Of a DNA stretch of 16,547 bases, positions 1 through 16,138 are shown in pieces. Positions within the stretch are counted from its first letter, which is position 1. The number at the start of each line of letters is the position of its first letter. The position numbers were made by a program, and so were the translations under genes. The notes below the pieces were generated by a model that made no database searches, was not told where the DNA came from, and was given only the letters and a program-made list of their open reading frames with translations. Source of the stretch: Chloromonas sp. AAM2 (taxonomy: Eukaryota; Chlorophyta; Chlorophyceae; Chlamydomonadales; Chlamydomonadaceae); the NCBI GenBank assembly GCA_004335635.1, contig QAXH01001641.1:1782-18328 (forward strand), written 5' to 3'.

Positions 1-250
1 TGACTGCCTTCACGAGCAGCCGGGTGGTGGTTGAGTTGTTAGCCATGACTTGAACATGTACAACCATGTGTGATGTCCACCCCGCGTGCTAATTGTGTTT
101 TTGGTAATGGCTTGTTAAAGCAAGCCCTAGCTGGTAAACGGGCAAGACTTTTATTCTCGTTGCAGGCTTTGAAAATGTTGCTACCTTTTTAAAATAAACT
201 CCAGCTAACAACCCAACTCCAGCTAACAATGCTGCACTGCAATGCGCTTC
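1..250. other. Left flank without recognised gene
   Basis: No reading frame here resembles a known protein. The segment lies beyond the likely poly(A) site of the minus-strand RING ligase gene. It is AT-richer near 180-230 and holds a short tandem duplication. A neighbouring gene's untranslated end could lie here but nothing shows it. Confidence 0.5.
197..230. repeat. 18-bp tandem duplication
   Basis: The 16-base core AACTCCAGCTAACAA(C/T) occurs at 197 and again at 215, a period of 18 bp. It lies just downstream of the ligase gene's predicted poly(A) site. Seen directly; no function assigned. Confidence 0.8.
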
Positions 251-267
251 CCTAAGAAACGCTGGGC

Positions 268-272
268 TTACA
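268..272 (-). promoter_or_regulatory. TGTAA poly(A) signal of the RING ligase gene
   Basis: TTACA on the plus strand reads TGTAA on the minus strand, the usual chlorophyte nuclear polyadenylation signal. It lies about 325 nt after the stop codon at 596-598, a normal 3' UTR length. A five-base motif alone is weak; orientation and distance support it. Confidence 0.5.
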
Positions 273-595
273 CAAAACCCGTAACCATATGCACAAATGC
301 ATGAGTGCCGAGTGCTATGTGTGTCTGCAAACAGTATAAATATATGGAGACTCGGGAAAGGCTACAGCCGTGCAACCCACACAGGATAGAAACTGACCAC
401 GTGGGCAGTCAACTGCTTATTGAGTGTACAAGACCCGTGAAGGATCAGCAGTCAGAATCCGCCTGCCGTGTGCATGTGCATTGTCCATGGTGTTGGAACT
501 GCTGTTAGTTGGATGGTGTTGCAGATTAGCGAACTTGCAGGCATGCTGCAGCAGGCAGGAATGCACAAGCACAGCCAAACCCTGCGTCAGTAGGT

Positions 596-3523
596 TTACC
601 CTCTGCAATACGCTGCCTGCAACTGTGCATCCCGGTTCACAATATGCTGCGTCACACGGTCATCCGTGGCGCGAGCTGCAGCAGCCGATTGCCTGTAACT
701 GTCAGTAACCGTTTGTAACCGCCCACACGAGGCCCCGTCGCGATGCATGTCATCTCCGAGGTCCATTTCATAGTCTCCATACTCTTCATTTCCAAAGTTT
801 CCGACATCATAGTCATCATAAGCAGAGCTGTCGATGGTTCTCCGCTCGTCTGCAAGACGCCGTGCCTCTGCCCTTAGAAACACCTGGCTGTAGTCCTCCC
901 GTGTTGCCACGTTAACAACTGTCTCAACAGGCACGGGGTCAGGTGGAGCAGCTGAGGCACCGCATATGGTACCATCAGGGTTTTGAATGATCAAAAGGCG
1001 CTGCTGTTGCGGCACGGGGGCTGCCATGACACCCTGGCTAGTCTCCCAGCCATCGTCATAGTATGCATACTCTCCTTGCTCTTCTGAGCGAGCTGTGGCC
1101 TTGTGGTCAGCTCCAGAACCATGTGTCCCACAATCCTCCAAAAACGCCTCAACCGTTACTGCCGTTCCTGTAACAGCAACGGCAGCCGGCTTGCTGGAAG
1201 CTGCTGCACCGCTGCTGCCCAGAGGCAACTCATCACCAGGCTGCTGCTGGTCCAACGGCTGCTGCTGCAGCTGCTCACTCCCTTCACCCGTTTGCAATGC
1301 GGTCGTACTCCAGACAGCAAACGCCATGCCGAGATGAATGGTACTGGGCTGTGTGGCTGCCACTGCTTCAGCCGTGGGCATGGGCACGCTGCCGTTTGCA
1401 AATCCGGCTCGTTGCTGTTGTGGCATGGCAGATAGTGCTGACGAGCTTATGGTGCCTTGCAACCCAGTAGCTGTCATGCCCGCTGGCTGGGCGTTGCTGC
1501 TAACACTTCCCAGCGTGCCCTGTGCACTGCTGCTGCCGCCAGTCTGACTGAACTGGTGCTGCTCCCCCAAACCACCACCAACTGCCATTGGCAAGCCAGA
1601 TTTCAACGGTAGATCGGATCTCATGCTGTGGGTCGGGGAGCTGGGAAGGGATGTGTCGTAAAAGGGATTGGTCATGTTGTCCCAAGGGTGCTGAGTAGGG
1701 GGCCGCTCGTTCCCTGTGCCAGTGGGGTGCCAGGACTCGGGTCCGGCCGGTTCAGCATGAGGCAAAGCAAAGCAATTCTCCCTTGGAAATCTGCTGACCT
1801 GGGCAGGGGAAAGGGTAGGCTGAGGCGGGCTGAGACGCTGCATGAGAAGCGTCATGCTGCCAGAGGATGATGGCCCACGTGGGTGTGGAAATGGCTGGGC
1901 GGTTTCTGTAACGGGGCTGCGGGCGCCGGGTGTGCTGGTTGTGGGTGTGAGCGGGGCGGACCCAGCGAGCAGGGCTTGCAAGGTTGATGTGGGGTTGGGA
2001 TGCCAGGCGGCTGGTGCTGAATCTACACCCTCCCCCAGGGGCCCTGCTTTGACGAGTGACTCTCCAGCACCAACGGCCGGGAGCAGCGAAGCGCTGCTGC
2101 TGCCGCCAACCCCCTCACCTTCAGCCTCACGCGACATAGGGCTGTCAGCATGGCCATTTCGTCGCGACGGAGTAGAGGCGCTGCGTGTTGCCCCCTCGCT
2201 CTCAGCTGCATTACTAGACTTGCTAATTGTGGTCGACTCAAACGGGGACGGGGAGGCTGGTCGGCCTGTGCCTGTTTTCCGCTTGCTTCCTGGCGACCTG
2301 CTGGCATGCTCTGCCCCTTGTGCAGCTGCTGGTGCGATGGGAGGTAAGGGCATGGATGGAGAAAAGGGGGGTGATGCGGGAAAAGCGGGTGCTTCCCCAC
2401 TGGGGTTGGGTACTGACAAGGCGGTGTACCCCCGAGCCTGGGCGTGACGGGGCACCAAATCCGCGGCGCAGATGACGGGGGCGCCCGCACAGTGTGGCGG
2501 GGATGCGGGAAGTTGCAAGGGCATGTGACGGCCGGCCGCTGATCCCGTCCTGACACTAACCAACGCACCCTCCTCCTCCGCACCCTCCTCCTCCGCCAAC
2601 CCCCCTGCCTGACTGCCATCCGGGGACGGGGTTGCGTCTGGCTGCAACGACCGCATGCGGCCGCCACTGCCACTGCTTGTTGTCACCTGGCTCTGCAGAC
2701 TCCCCCCCTCAGGTGTAGCCAATGAGACTGTGTCAATGCCTGACGGCACCGTCACCTGCGGGACGGAGATGACTGCAGGCTGGGTTGACATGGCAAGGGA
2801 CAACTGAATAGCTAGTTCCAGCTCTTGCTCTTCGCTCATGCCTTCCCGATGCCCCCGCTGTGGGGGCTGCTGCTGCCTCTGGGTCGGCTGCTGCTGCTGG
2901 GGCTGTTGCTGCTGCTGCTGCTGCTGCTCCTCTCCTCTTGGTGCCACAGGCGATCCTGGCAACCCAGTCACTGCTGTTGGCTCATTCCCAGGCACTATGT
3001 TCAACCCGCCCACTGTTCCCCGGCGCCCACCGCTCGCCCTCTCTCCACCACCACCACCACCACCACCACCAGCATTGCCCTCTGACTGCCGTCGACTGGC
3101 CGCCAGCACAGCTGCAGACGTGCCATGGCCAAACCCACGCCCAGCTCCGTTGCGCAATGCCTGGCGGACGGTTTCTGAGGGCGTGGGAAAGGGGGCGGAG
3201 TTTGCGTTTCGCGTAGCAAGTGCAGACGATTGCTGTCCGCTGCCCTGCTCGTCTTCTTCAAAGACAAGCACAGGCTGGCTGGGTGAAAGGCTGGTTGAGA
3301 CGATTGGGTTCCTGCGGGCTGCAGTGGGGCTGGTAGCTGGGAAGGCGGTGGGAGAGGCAAGGCCTACAGCGGCGACGGGAGACAGGGGTTCTGCCCCCGC
3401 CTGGCCTGGCAGGCCGTCGCCACCTCCTGCCGCCAAGCTTTCATACATGGCCTGCACATGGGCAAGTGTGCAAACGTTCACTCGATGCATGTATGCCTCG
3501 GACCTGGCCGCTGCTAGTTGTGT
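596..3523 (-). CDS. RING ligase exon 8 (long low-complexity C-terminal exon with UIM)
   Basis: 975 codons plus TAA after acceptor CTATGCAG. The first ~30 residues (TQLAAARSEAYMHR...) are helical. After that come Ser/Pro/Ala/Gly-rich disorder, a run of nine Gly, a polyQ tract and then a UIM, SEEQELELAIQLSLAMS, encoded near 2839-2785. The last ~120 residues are less simple and acidic (EDYSQVFLRAEARRLADERR, YDDYDVGNFGNEEYGDYEMD). The single unbroken 2.9-kb frame with a family-consistent join supports one exon. Long frames on the opposite strand here are by-products of the biased composition. Confidence 0.85.
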   Translation of the reverse strand, partial: TQLAAARSEAYMHRVNVCTLAHVQAMYESLAAGGGDGLPGQAGAEPLSPVAAVGLASPTAFPATSPTAARRNPIVSTSLSPSQPVLVFEEDEQGSGQQSSALATRNANSAPFPTPSETVRQALRNGAGRGFGHGTSAAVLAASRRQSEGNAGGGGGGGGGERASGGRRGTVGGLNIVPGNEPTAVTGLPGSPVAPRGEEQQQQQQQQPQQQQPTQRQQQPPQRGHREGMSEEQELELAIQLSLAMSTQPAVISVPQVTVPSGIDTVSLATPEGGSLQSQVTTSSGSGGRMRSLQPDATPSPDGSQAGGLAEEEGAEEEGALVSVRTGSAAGRHMPLQLPASPPHCAGAPVICAADLVPRHAQARGYTALSVPNPSGEAPAFPASPPFSPSMPLPPIAPAAAQGAEHASRSPGSKRKTGTGRPASPSPFESTTISKSSNAAESEGATRSASTPSRRNGHADSPMSREAEGEGVGGSSSASLLPAVGAGESLVKAGPLGEGVDSAPAAWHPNPTSTLQALLAGSAPLTPTTSTPGARSPVTETAQPFPHPRGPSSSGSMTLLMQRLSPPQPTLSPAQVSRFPRENCFALPHAEPAGPESWHPTGTGNERPPTQHPWDNMTNPFYDTSLPSSPTHSMRSDLPLKSGLPMAVGGGLGEQHQFSQTGGSSSAQGTLGSVSSNAQPAGMTATGLQGTISSSALSAMPQQQRAGFANGSVPMPTAEAVAATQPSTIHLGMAFAVWSTTALQTGEGSEQLQQQPLDQQQPGDELPLGSSGAAASSKPAAVAVTGTAVTVEAFLEDCGTHGSGADHKATARSEEQGEYAYYDDGWETSQGVMAAPVPQQQRLLIIQNPDGTICGASAAPPDPVPVETVVNVATREDYSQVFLRAEARRLADERRTIDSSAYDDYDVGNFGNEEYGDYEMDLGDDMHRDGASCGRLQTVTDSYRQSAAAARATDDRVTQHIVNRDAQLQAAYCRG

Positions 3524-6443
3524 CTGCATAGATCAACTCAATGCCTTGAGGCAGTCAATTGCAGGCAGTCACCCTTGGGTGAGGCCTTGATGCAGTCAAT
3601 TGCACGAGCGTGACAACAGGCGATGACTAGATTCAGCCAAGCGACATGTGCTTTACCAAACAACCTATGCTTTGGTGCCTTGTATGCCCTTGATGTTCTC
3701 ATACCTTGGTCGTTCTGGCATCAGTCCTAACAAAAACAGTGACTTGCTCGTCACCCCCCCCCTTGCATCAGCAGCAACCTGGCAAGCAAACGGAGGTTGA
3801 AATGAGTCCGCATCCTCCGCCTCCCCCTCCCTCCCTGCGTCTTACCTGCTCTAGCATAAAGTCGTTGATATCCTCGACATCCACCGCAATGTCCACCACC
3901 CCGGTGGGCACGTAGTCCGCCAGCCGGTAACCGCCAGCACCTGGGACGTTTCCACCAGCCTGCATGCACAACAAACACACAAGAGCAGTGATGTCAAAGG
4001 GACAGGACTAACAGCCCTGACCGAAACATCGTCATTGACTTGATTGCAGGAACAGACTGCATAGCAATCCCACAGCGAACTGCTAGAGCGAATCCAGCAC
4101 TCCCCCCTGCCAGTGGCCTCATGACACGGCACCTGGCTAAAATCCAGTGCAACAACCTTGCATCCAGTGCAACCCAAAACCGGTTGACACGTTCTCAACG
4201 CCCTGACGCCATGCATTTCCAAATGACAGAATGCATCAGTGAACCCTACAACAACAATAGCATTGTCTCAGTATCGTGATGCCGTATAGCATTATCAACA
4301 GCATTCTCCATGCCTTAACGACATGCAGTGTCATCTAGCCCCTGCCAGTGTCATCTAGCCCGCTGCTTGTTACATCATGCTCTCCACAAGTTGCCGGCAG
4401 CCAGCTTAATCCAGCCATGCCCGTTCATACATACAAACCCCGTCACCACTGACCCTTGCTCTGCGCTGTCCTGCGGCCGCCGTCACTTGTGCTGCTGCTG
4501 TGGCTGACACACGCTGCCCGGCGCTGGCCCCTGCGGCTTGGCGGGCTGCTGACTGGACAGCCTGAGCAGCAGCCATGGCAACAGCAGGGCCACGTCAGGC
4601 CAGCCCACGTGGCGTGACAGGGTAGACGACACACGTCTGCGCCAACGGATTGTGTGTTCATGCGTGCTGACGTATGGCCTAAGTTCTTCAGCAGTTTCAA
4701 CAGTGAGTGGCATGATGAGCTTGGTACTGATCACCGTATGCAATCTGACCATGACGCCATCAGAAGCAGAAACTGCTGCTTTGAGGAAAGGTGTGTGCAT
4801 GCTGTCCGCTTGCATGCGCTCACCGCTTGCTCCTCCATCTGTTGCTGTGCCTGTGCCAGTGCCCGAGCATCCAGCTGAGACAACGCCACCACCTGCAATA
4901 AGCGAGCCGTAGAAGTACAAGGACATGATAAAAAGCAAGCAGATGGTATGATGTACGGCGCAGCTGGTGGCTGGGATGGTACCGCAGGGTGCTGGGATTG
5001 GAACGCAGATGGAGGCGAGGGGTGCCCTTGCACCAGCAGTGCCAATGATTACTTTGACTACTACGCTGAAGCAATATACATAATCAAAAGATCTGTAACC
5101 CCTTGTACAGAACCAAGCAGTAAGGAGACTGAAGGCTGCCCTGGAGGTGGTATGGCAGCTTACTCTGGCATGTGCATGCCAGGCTGCAGGTGTGCGGCTG
5201 TTGGCATGTACATGGCGTGTTGCTGCAGGTACACTGCATGGTCATGATCCCCTACGCTTCATGTGCACTCGCCGCATTGATTGGACTCTCTGACGCCCGA
5301 TGTATTGCAACAATGCACAGCTGCAGGGCTTCATGTAGGCATCCCAGCTTACCTGGCCTGTGGAGCCACGTGCTACAGATGAGCCATTCTCGTTGCGTTG
5401 ACGCCCTGCTCGAGTTGGTGAGGAGGCATTACTGGCTGTCCGGTTGGCAGCTGCTCGAGCTGGAGTGCTGTAAGCTGGTGAGCTTGAACGTTGTGATGCA
5501 GCGGCGATTGGTGGAAGGGTTGCATGCCCGTGTTCAGTTACTGGGTGCGCAGCAGGGGAGGCATCAGCAGGCAATTCCCCTGATGCTGTGGCTCGGCGCT
5601 GCTCTTCTCTTGCCTGATCCCTGCGCACTTCCTCCTGCACACATCAAGAAACATTCCAATGAGTAAGCAGTAGGCAGTGGGGCAGGGCAGCAGCAGCATT
5701 GGCTGGTATGTGCTCCTGACGCATGCTGCGCCCACCCACCTCGCGTTCTCGGATGCGAGCCTCAATGACTTTCTGCTCTTCCACACGCTCAGCTTCTCGG
5801 GACTCTGTTGTCTTCACACCCACGAACTGCGGAGCAGCAATGAGTAGGGTCGTACAGGTCTGCATGGGCCTCATATCATGCCAAGAAAACAGGCGTGAAC
5901 TTGGGCCACACGCACCTTAGCAGAGAAGCCCGGCAGCTTGCAGAAGGGGCATGCGGGAATGCTAGAACGTGCCGTCTGCACCTGCGAACGTTGGCGAGTG
6001 GCAAATTGAGTCTTGCACCTTTCGACGATGCCTCGCCACCGGCATGACACGAGCGGACTTGCGATTTACCCTCGCACCTGCAGATAACATTCCGTGCATA
6101 TCCGTTTGCTGCAGCAGCGTGACGTGTTCAGAACTGGGTAGTGGAGGAAGCAGACTGGACAAGCCTCATACTCTGCTAGGGTTTCCTGCAGCTTCCCGCA
6201 CTCCTGCTTTTTCTGCTTCAAAAGCTTTTGCAACGTCGAGCAATACAACTCGTGCTCTGGAGGCGGCGGACTCGCTTCGTCCATGCCGGAAAAGATTGGT
6301 ACGAGCTTGCCGTCCATGATGAGCTTGCGCAGCTTTTTCTGGTCGATTCGCTCATTCTTGTACAATGCCCCAGGTCGGCACAAGCTCTCAGGCACCGTTG
6401 GGCCAAATATAGAGGACAGTTGAGACCAGCACGCCCATGGCAT
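596..6443 (-). CDS. SIP5/DA2/GW2-like RING E3 ubiquitin ligase (8 exons)
   Basis: Spliced model: 6443-6078, 5981-5916, 5826-5740, 5634-5353, 4892-4824, 4561-4454, 3959-3846, 3523-596; about 1339 residues, stop TAA. It matches the plant DA2/GW2 and fungal SIP5 family: block LYKN..IDQKKLRKLI (residues 27-42), then a RING finger with CPVC (95-98), CC (110-111), CTEC (116-119) and CPFC (133-136), then GVKTTESREAERVEEQKVIEARIR (147-170), the hallmark helix after the RING. A canonical ubiquitin-interacting motif, EEQELELAIQLSLA, sits near 595-608. Family members transfer ubiquitin and, in plants, restrain organ growth; that role is not shown here. The protein is about three times longer than plant DA2 because of a low-complexity tail (polyQ, polyG, Ser/Pro). 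All seven introns are phase 0 with GT-AG ends. The start is uncertain: ATG at 6443 opens the frame, but its first ~20 residues are not family-like. An alternative uses ATG at 6530, donor after 6481 and acceptor before 6384. Confidence 0.85.
2904..2930. repeat. Coding CTG/CAG microsatellite (polyQ)
   Basis: A TGC run on the plus strand reads as CAG codons on the minus strand. It encodes Gln tracts (QQQQQQQQPQQQQ) directly before the UIM. Length is probably polymorphic between strains. Confidence 0.9.
3045..3070. repeat. Coding CAC/GGT trinucleotide run (polyG)
   Basis: An uninterrupted CCA/CAC run reads as GGT/GGA codons on the minus strand and gives nine consecutive glycines in exon 8. On the plus strand it yields a spurious polyHis or polyPro frame. 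Confidence 0.9.
3551..3604. repeat. Direct repeats in ligase intron 7
   Basis: GCAGTCAATTGCA occurs at 3551 and 3592, with a partial copy GCAGTCA at 3564. The repeats lie immediately upstream (gene sense) of the exon 8 acceptor, in the region where the branch point would be expected. Confidence 0.75.
3846..3959 (-). CDS. RING ligase exon 7 (VDVEDINDFMLEQ segment)
   Basis: 38 codons between GCATGCAG and GTAAGA. The end, VDIAVDVEDINDFMLEQ, resembles the VDVDLEDLMVMEAIWLS-type acidic/hydrophobic segment in plant DA2 proteins, placing it in this gene. The next intron is 322 bp (3845-3524) and contains the GCAGTCAATTGCA repeats. Confidence 0.82.
4326..4360. repeat. 20-bp tandem duplication in ligase intron 6
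   Basis: CAGTGTCATCTAGCC occurs at 4326 and 4346, a period of 20 bp. Non-coding and intronic; no function seen. Confidence 0.8.
4454..4561 (-). CDS. RING ligase exon 6 (Ala/Gln/Arg-rich)
   Basis: 36 codons, stop-free, phase 0 at both ends, between GCTGCTCAG and GTCAGT; it has no Met. It begins AVQSAARQAAGASAGQR and ends GQRRAR, nearly all Ala, Gln, Ser, Gly, Thr, Val and Arg. Skipping it also keeps frame, so it could be alternatively used. The next intron (4453-3960, 494 bp) holds only a 20-bp tandem duplication. Confidence 0.6.
4824..4892 (-). CDS. RING ligase exon 5 (short Gln/Ala helix)
   Basis: 23 codons between TATTGCAG and GTGAGC: VVALSQLDARALAQAQQQME then EQA. Phase 0 at both ends. 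Called from splice sites, an open frame and helical composition, not from homology. The next intron is 262 bp. Confidence 0.7.
5353..5634 (-). CDS. RING ligase exon 4 (charged helix, then Ser/Ala/Pro linker)
   Basis: 94 codons between TGTGCAG and GTAAGC. It opens EEVRRDQAREEQRR, continuing the post-RING helix as in relatives, then becomes a disordered Ser/Ala/Pro/Thr linker ending GSTGQ. The following intron (5352-4893, 460 bp) shows no further exon I can support. Confidence 0.85.
5740..5826 (-). CDS. RING ligase exon 3 (post-RING helix)
   Basis: 29 codons between CTCCGCAG and GTGGGT. FVGVKTTESREAERVEEQKV then IEARIRERE aligns with the YRGVKTKEEKG..QIEEQ(R/K)VIEAKIR block of plant DA2 proteins, the strongest family signature here. 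The next intron is 105 bp. Confidence 0.92.
5916..5981 (-). CDS. RING ligase exon 2 (second half of RING)
   Basis: 22 codons between TTCGCAG and GTGCGT. They encode VQTARSSIPACPFCKLPGFSAK and supply the last CPFC zinc-ligand pair. Spacing from CTEC matches plant DA2 proteins, which confirms the splice joins. The next intron is 89 bp. Confidence 0.9.
6078..6443 (-). CDS. RING ligase exon 1 (N-terminal block and first half of RING)
   Basis: 122 codons from the candidate ATG, ending at donor GTGCGA. It carries RPGALYKN, IDQKKLRKLIMDGKL and the first six RING cysteines. Between them, residues 67-94 (YCSTLQKLLKQKKQ...AEYEA) form a Lys/Gln/Glu/Leu-rich, coiled-coil-like stretch. Plant relatives go almost directly from the acidic linker into the RING here. 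No GT-AG pair that would remove it is visible. The next intron is 96 bp. Confidence 0.75.
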
Positions 6444-7984
6444 GATGGCCCAGCGTGTTGCAATAGCCTCTGCCGATTACCACCGCCAGATTGACAGTGT
6501 CTCCATCGCAAATGTGGCTTCATGCGACATGTCAGCCGGCACGTCAGAAACGAGACGGACCGACCGTAACGAACAGGTAGGCACCGTTACTTGGCCCTCG
6601 CTTTGATCATTGGCCAGGTACCCGCGCTCTCCTGCCTGCATTGAGATGCACTTGGTGTGCCTTCAATATCAGGTCCGTGCATTGGTGCAGACAGGGAGCC
6701 AGACTACTTAGAGGCAGGGTTCCTGTCCAGCACGGCACGGGTTTGTTTCAAGAATTTTTTAGAACCTTCATACCTCATATTGTCCCAAACCTGGCAAGCA
6801 TCTTTGTTTGGACAAGTGCAGACGGTTGAACGCCACACTCTTATGTGGCATCATGCGTACGAGTGAGCCCTCACTTGACTGACTGATGGAAATGGCTGCC
6901 ACACAAGCGGATCTCTGGCGTGAGTTACCTTTCGATTTTGTTCAGTGTCTAGAGCGAGCAATTGCTTACATCAGGCTAGCAAATTCGCATAGCGTCATGA
7001 GTTCAGCCCCACATCCTCACTGTAGTGAATTCTAAGAAACACTTGCAACCGGCTGGCCTCAGCAGCTTCCAAACACGCCCGGCGGGCCAACAGCGGGGCG
7101 GCTGTGTCATGCCTCCAGATGTGCAGGATACTGTATGTTCCATCATAGTGCCTATCTCCGTCATGCCCCCCAGTACTGGTGCCTTGACATTGCACTCAGG
7201 CTCCCGAGTCGTGAACAGTTGAGAGGTCGTTGGGCAGGACTGAATCATCACATTATTGATCACGAAGCATCGCACTGCTGTCTGCCTGACGTGTAACAAC
7301 GAAACTGCAACAGTGGTCTTCTCTTTTCGACTTTACGTTGCCTGCCGAGCTTTGACTTTTTGCCTTCTGTTCACCCGCCTGAACGCTACCTTCTGTTGCT
7401 CAGGGATGTGCAACACTGCCGTATCAGCACTCCAGGACTTCCTCACCCACGAGCTCAGAGAGCAGGTTGCAACTGCTTCAACTCACATCCACTTTATGTG
7501 TCTTGTCAGTCGCCAACAAATAACAATCAGTCCTGAGATCAGGCAGCAAATTAAGAGCAGGTGCATCAACAGGTACCGCAAAGGCATCATCAGCCGCGAA
7601 CAACACATCAGCAGTCTGGCATGTGTTTGTGCTGTTTTGAATTCCTAGAGTTGGCTTTCTGCCCAATGCAGGTCACATGGCCAGCCACCACCTATCCTTC
7701 CTCATCCTCCTAGACACATATCCCTTGAATCACAGGGGTGAAGTGCTCCCAATAAAGCGGCCTTTTGTGAACAAGTTTTATACGTGGGCCGAGCTCACAC
7801 GGGGACGCGGAATAGGAAATGCAATGACCTGACGTACCCTGTTCTGGAACGACGTATCAAAGAGCAATGCATCACGTCTGGAAGATTCATCTCTGGTACC
7901 AGTGTTGGCCTTCAAGTCAAGTTGCTAGTAGATTGGTAGCGAATTGAAAACAACTGCCACAGAAATTGAACCAACAGTACGTTA
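6444..7984. other. Intergenic region; probable ligase 5' UTR and promoter
   Basis: This lies between the ligase start and the end of the upstream GR transcript. Several 60-130-codon open frames exist on both strands (for example 7256-7648 plus, 6995-7195 minus). None resembles a known protein or joins by convincing splice sites. The ligase promoter and any 5' non-coding exon should be here, but I see no clear TATA box or other named element. Confidence 0.5.
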
Positions 7985-7996
7985 AATCTCATACTG

Positions 7997-8001
7997 TTAC
8001 A
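7997..8001 (-). promoter_or_regulatory. TGTAA poly(A) signal of the GR gene
   Basis: TTACA on plus is TGTAA on minus. It is the only copy found between the GR stop and this point, about 740 nt past the stop, which fits the long 3' UTRs common in chlorophyte algae. Confidence 0.5.
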
Positions 8002-8737
8002 CGGTGTGGAATACTTCAATGTGCCACATGGAGCATCAGACAGGCGGGCGGAGGTATACACACAGTGCTCATACACACAGCAGAGCTGCAGAGCGCAACA
8101 ATAGACGTCCAGGCCTCGTGATTTAAGCTAGGACAGCTCAGTTCAACCGCTCTCGTGCCACTGTTCTTCGTTGCTGTCATCACATCTTGCTGAAGCTGAT
8201 GCTCCCCTTCCCAGGCACGCGCCGTGTGCGCGTGCGCATCGTGACAAACTCCTCCGCAGCTGCATAGCACGCAAAGGGAGTGTAGGCAAGATGCGTCCAA
8301 TAATTGCGTTGACTAATGGTAAACCATCATGTTAAGATTAAGGTTGCAGAAACTCAAACGTGATCAGATTGCATACTTTTGCACCTCAGCCACTCATTTC
8401 TTCCCATACTGCTTTGAGGGTCTGAGGATTTGAGGAACCTTCACCTAGAATACTCGCTGTTTGGTGTTCATGTTTTCATGTGCTGAACCTGCCCAGTCGC
8501 CTCCAAACCCCGTACATGCGCTCTGCAGACCCTCCCTAGGTGTACTGTTGATTCCGGGTGCCACAACCTCCAACCTCCTTTTGGCCTACCACAGCAGCCA
8601 CAGCAGCCACAGCAGCCACAGCAGCTTTCACGTGCTCAGGTTGAACCTCCCAGCTGCCCGCTTCACTTAACCGACCCACAACCCAAACACCAAACCAGCG
8701 TGCAGCTGAAACACGCAAAGTGCAGTTGGCAGATGAA
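8002..8737 (-). other. Probable 3' UTR of the GR gene
   Basis: It runs from the TAA stop to the first TGTAA. It contains a 9-bp CAGCAGCCA-type repeat near 8591-8624. Open frames here (8016-8300 minus, 8461-8670 plus) show no family resemblance. Confidence 0.5.
8591..8624. repeat. 9-bp tandem repeat in GR 3' UTR
   Basis: ACAGCAGCC is repeated almost four times in a row. It lies in the inferred 3' UTR of the reductase, about 110 nt past the stop codon. Confidence 0.85.

Positions 8738-16138
<7,401 letters not shown>

Noticed and set aside
1842..2447. 201-codon plus-strand open frame opposite ligase exon 8
   Set aside because: It mirrors the GC-rich low-complexity minus-strand coding exon and shows no family resemblance; the minus frame is longer and joins conserved exons.
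2860..3216. Apparent polyHis protein
   Set aside because: Produced by the CAC repeat in another frame of the same coding exon.
2838..3590. 250-codon plus-strand frame with polyCys and polyPro runs
   Set aside because: The runs are the CTG and CAC microsatellites read on the wrong strand; no domain.
6995..7299. Two overlapping minus-strand ORFs between the genes
   Set aside because: No family match and no splice sites joining either to the ligase; at most a 5' UTR.
7256..7648. 130-codon plus-strand ORF in the intergenic region
   Set aside because: Composition is untypical of the two real genes, there is no recognisable domain, and overlapping frames are open on the other strand.
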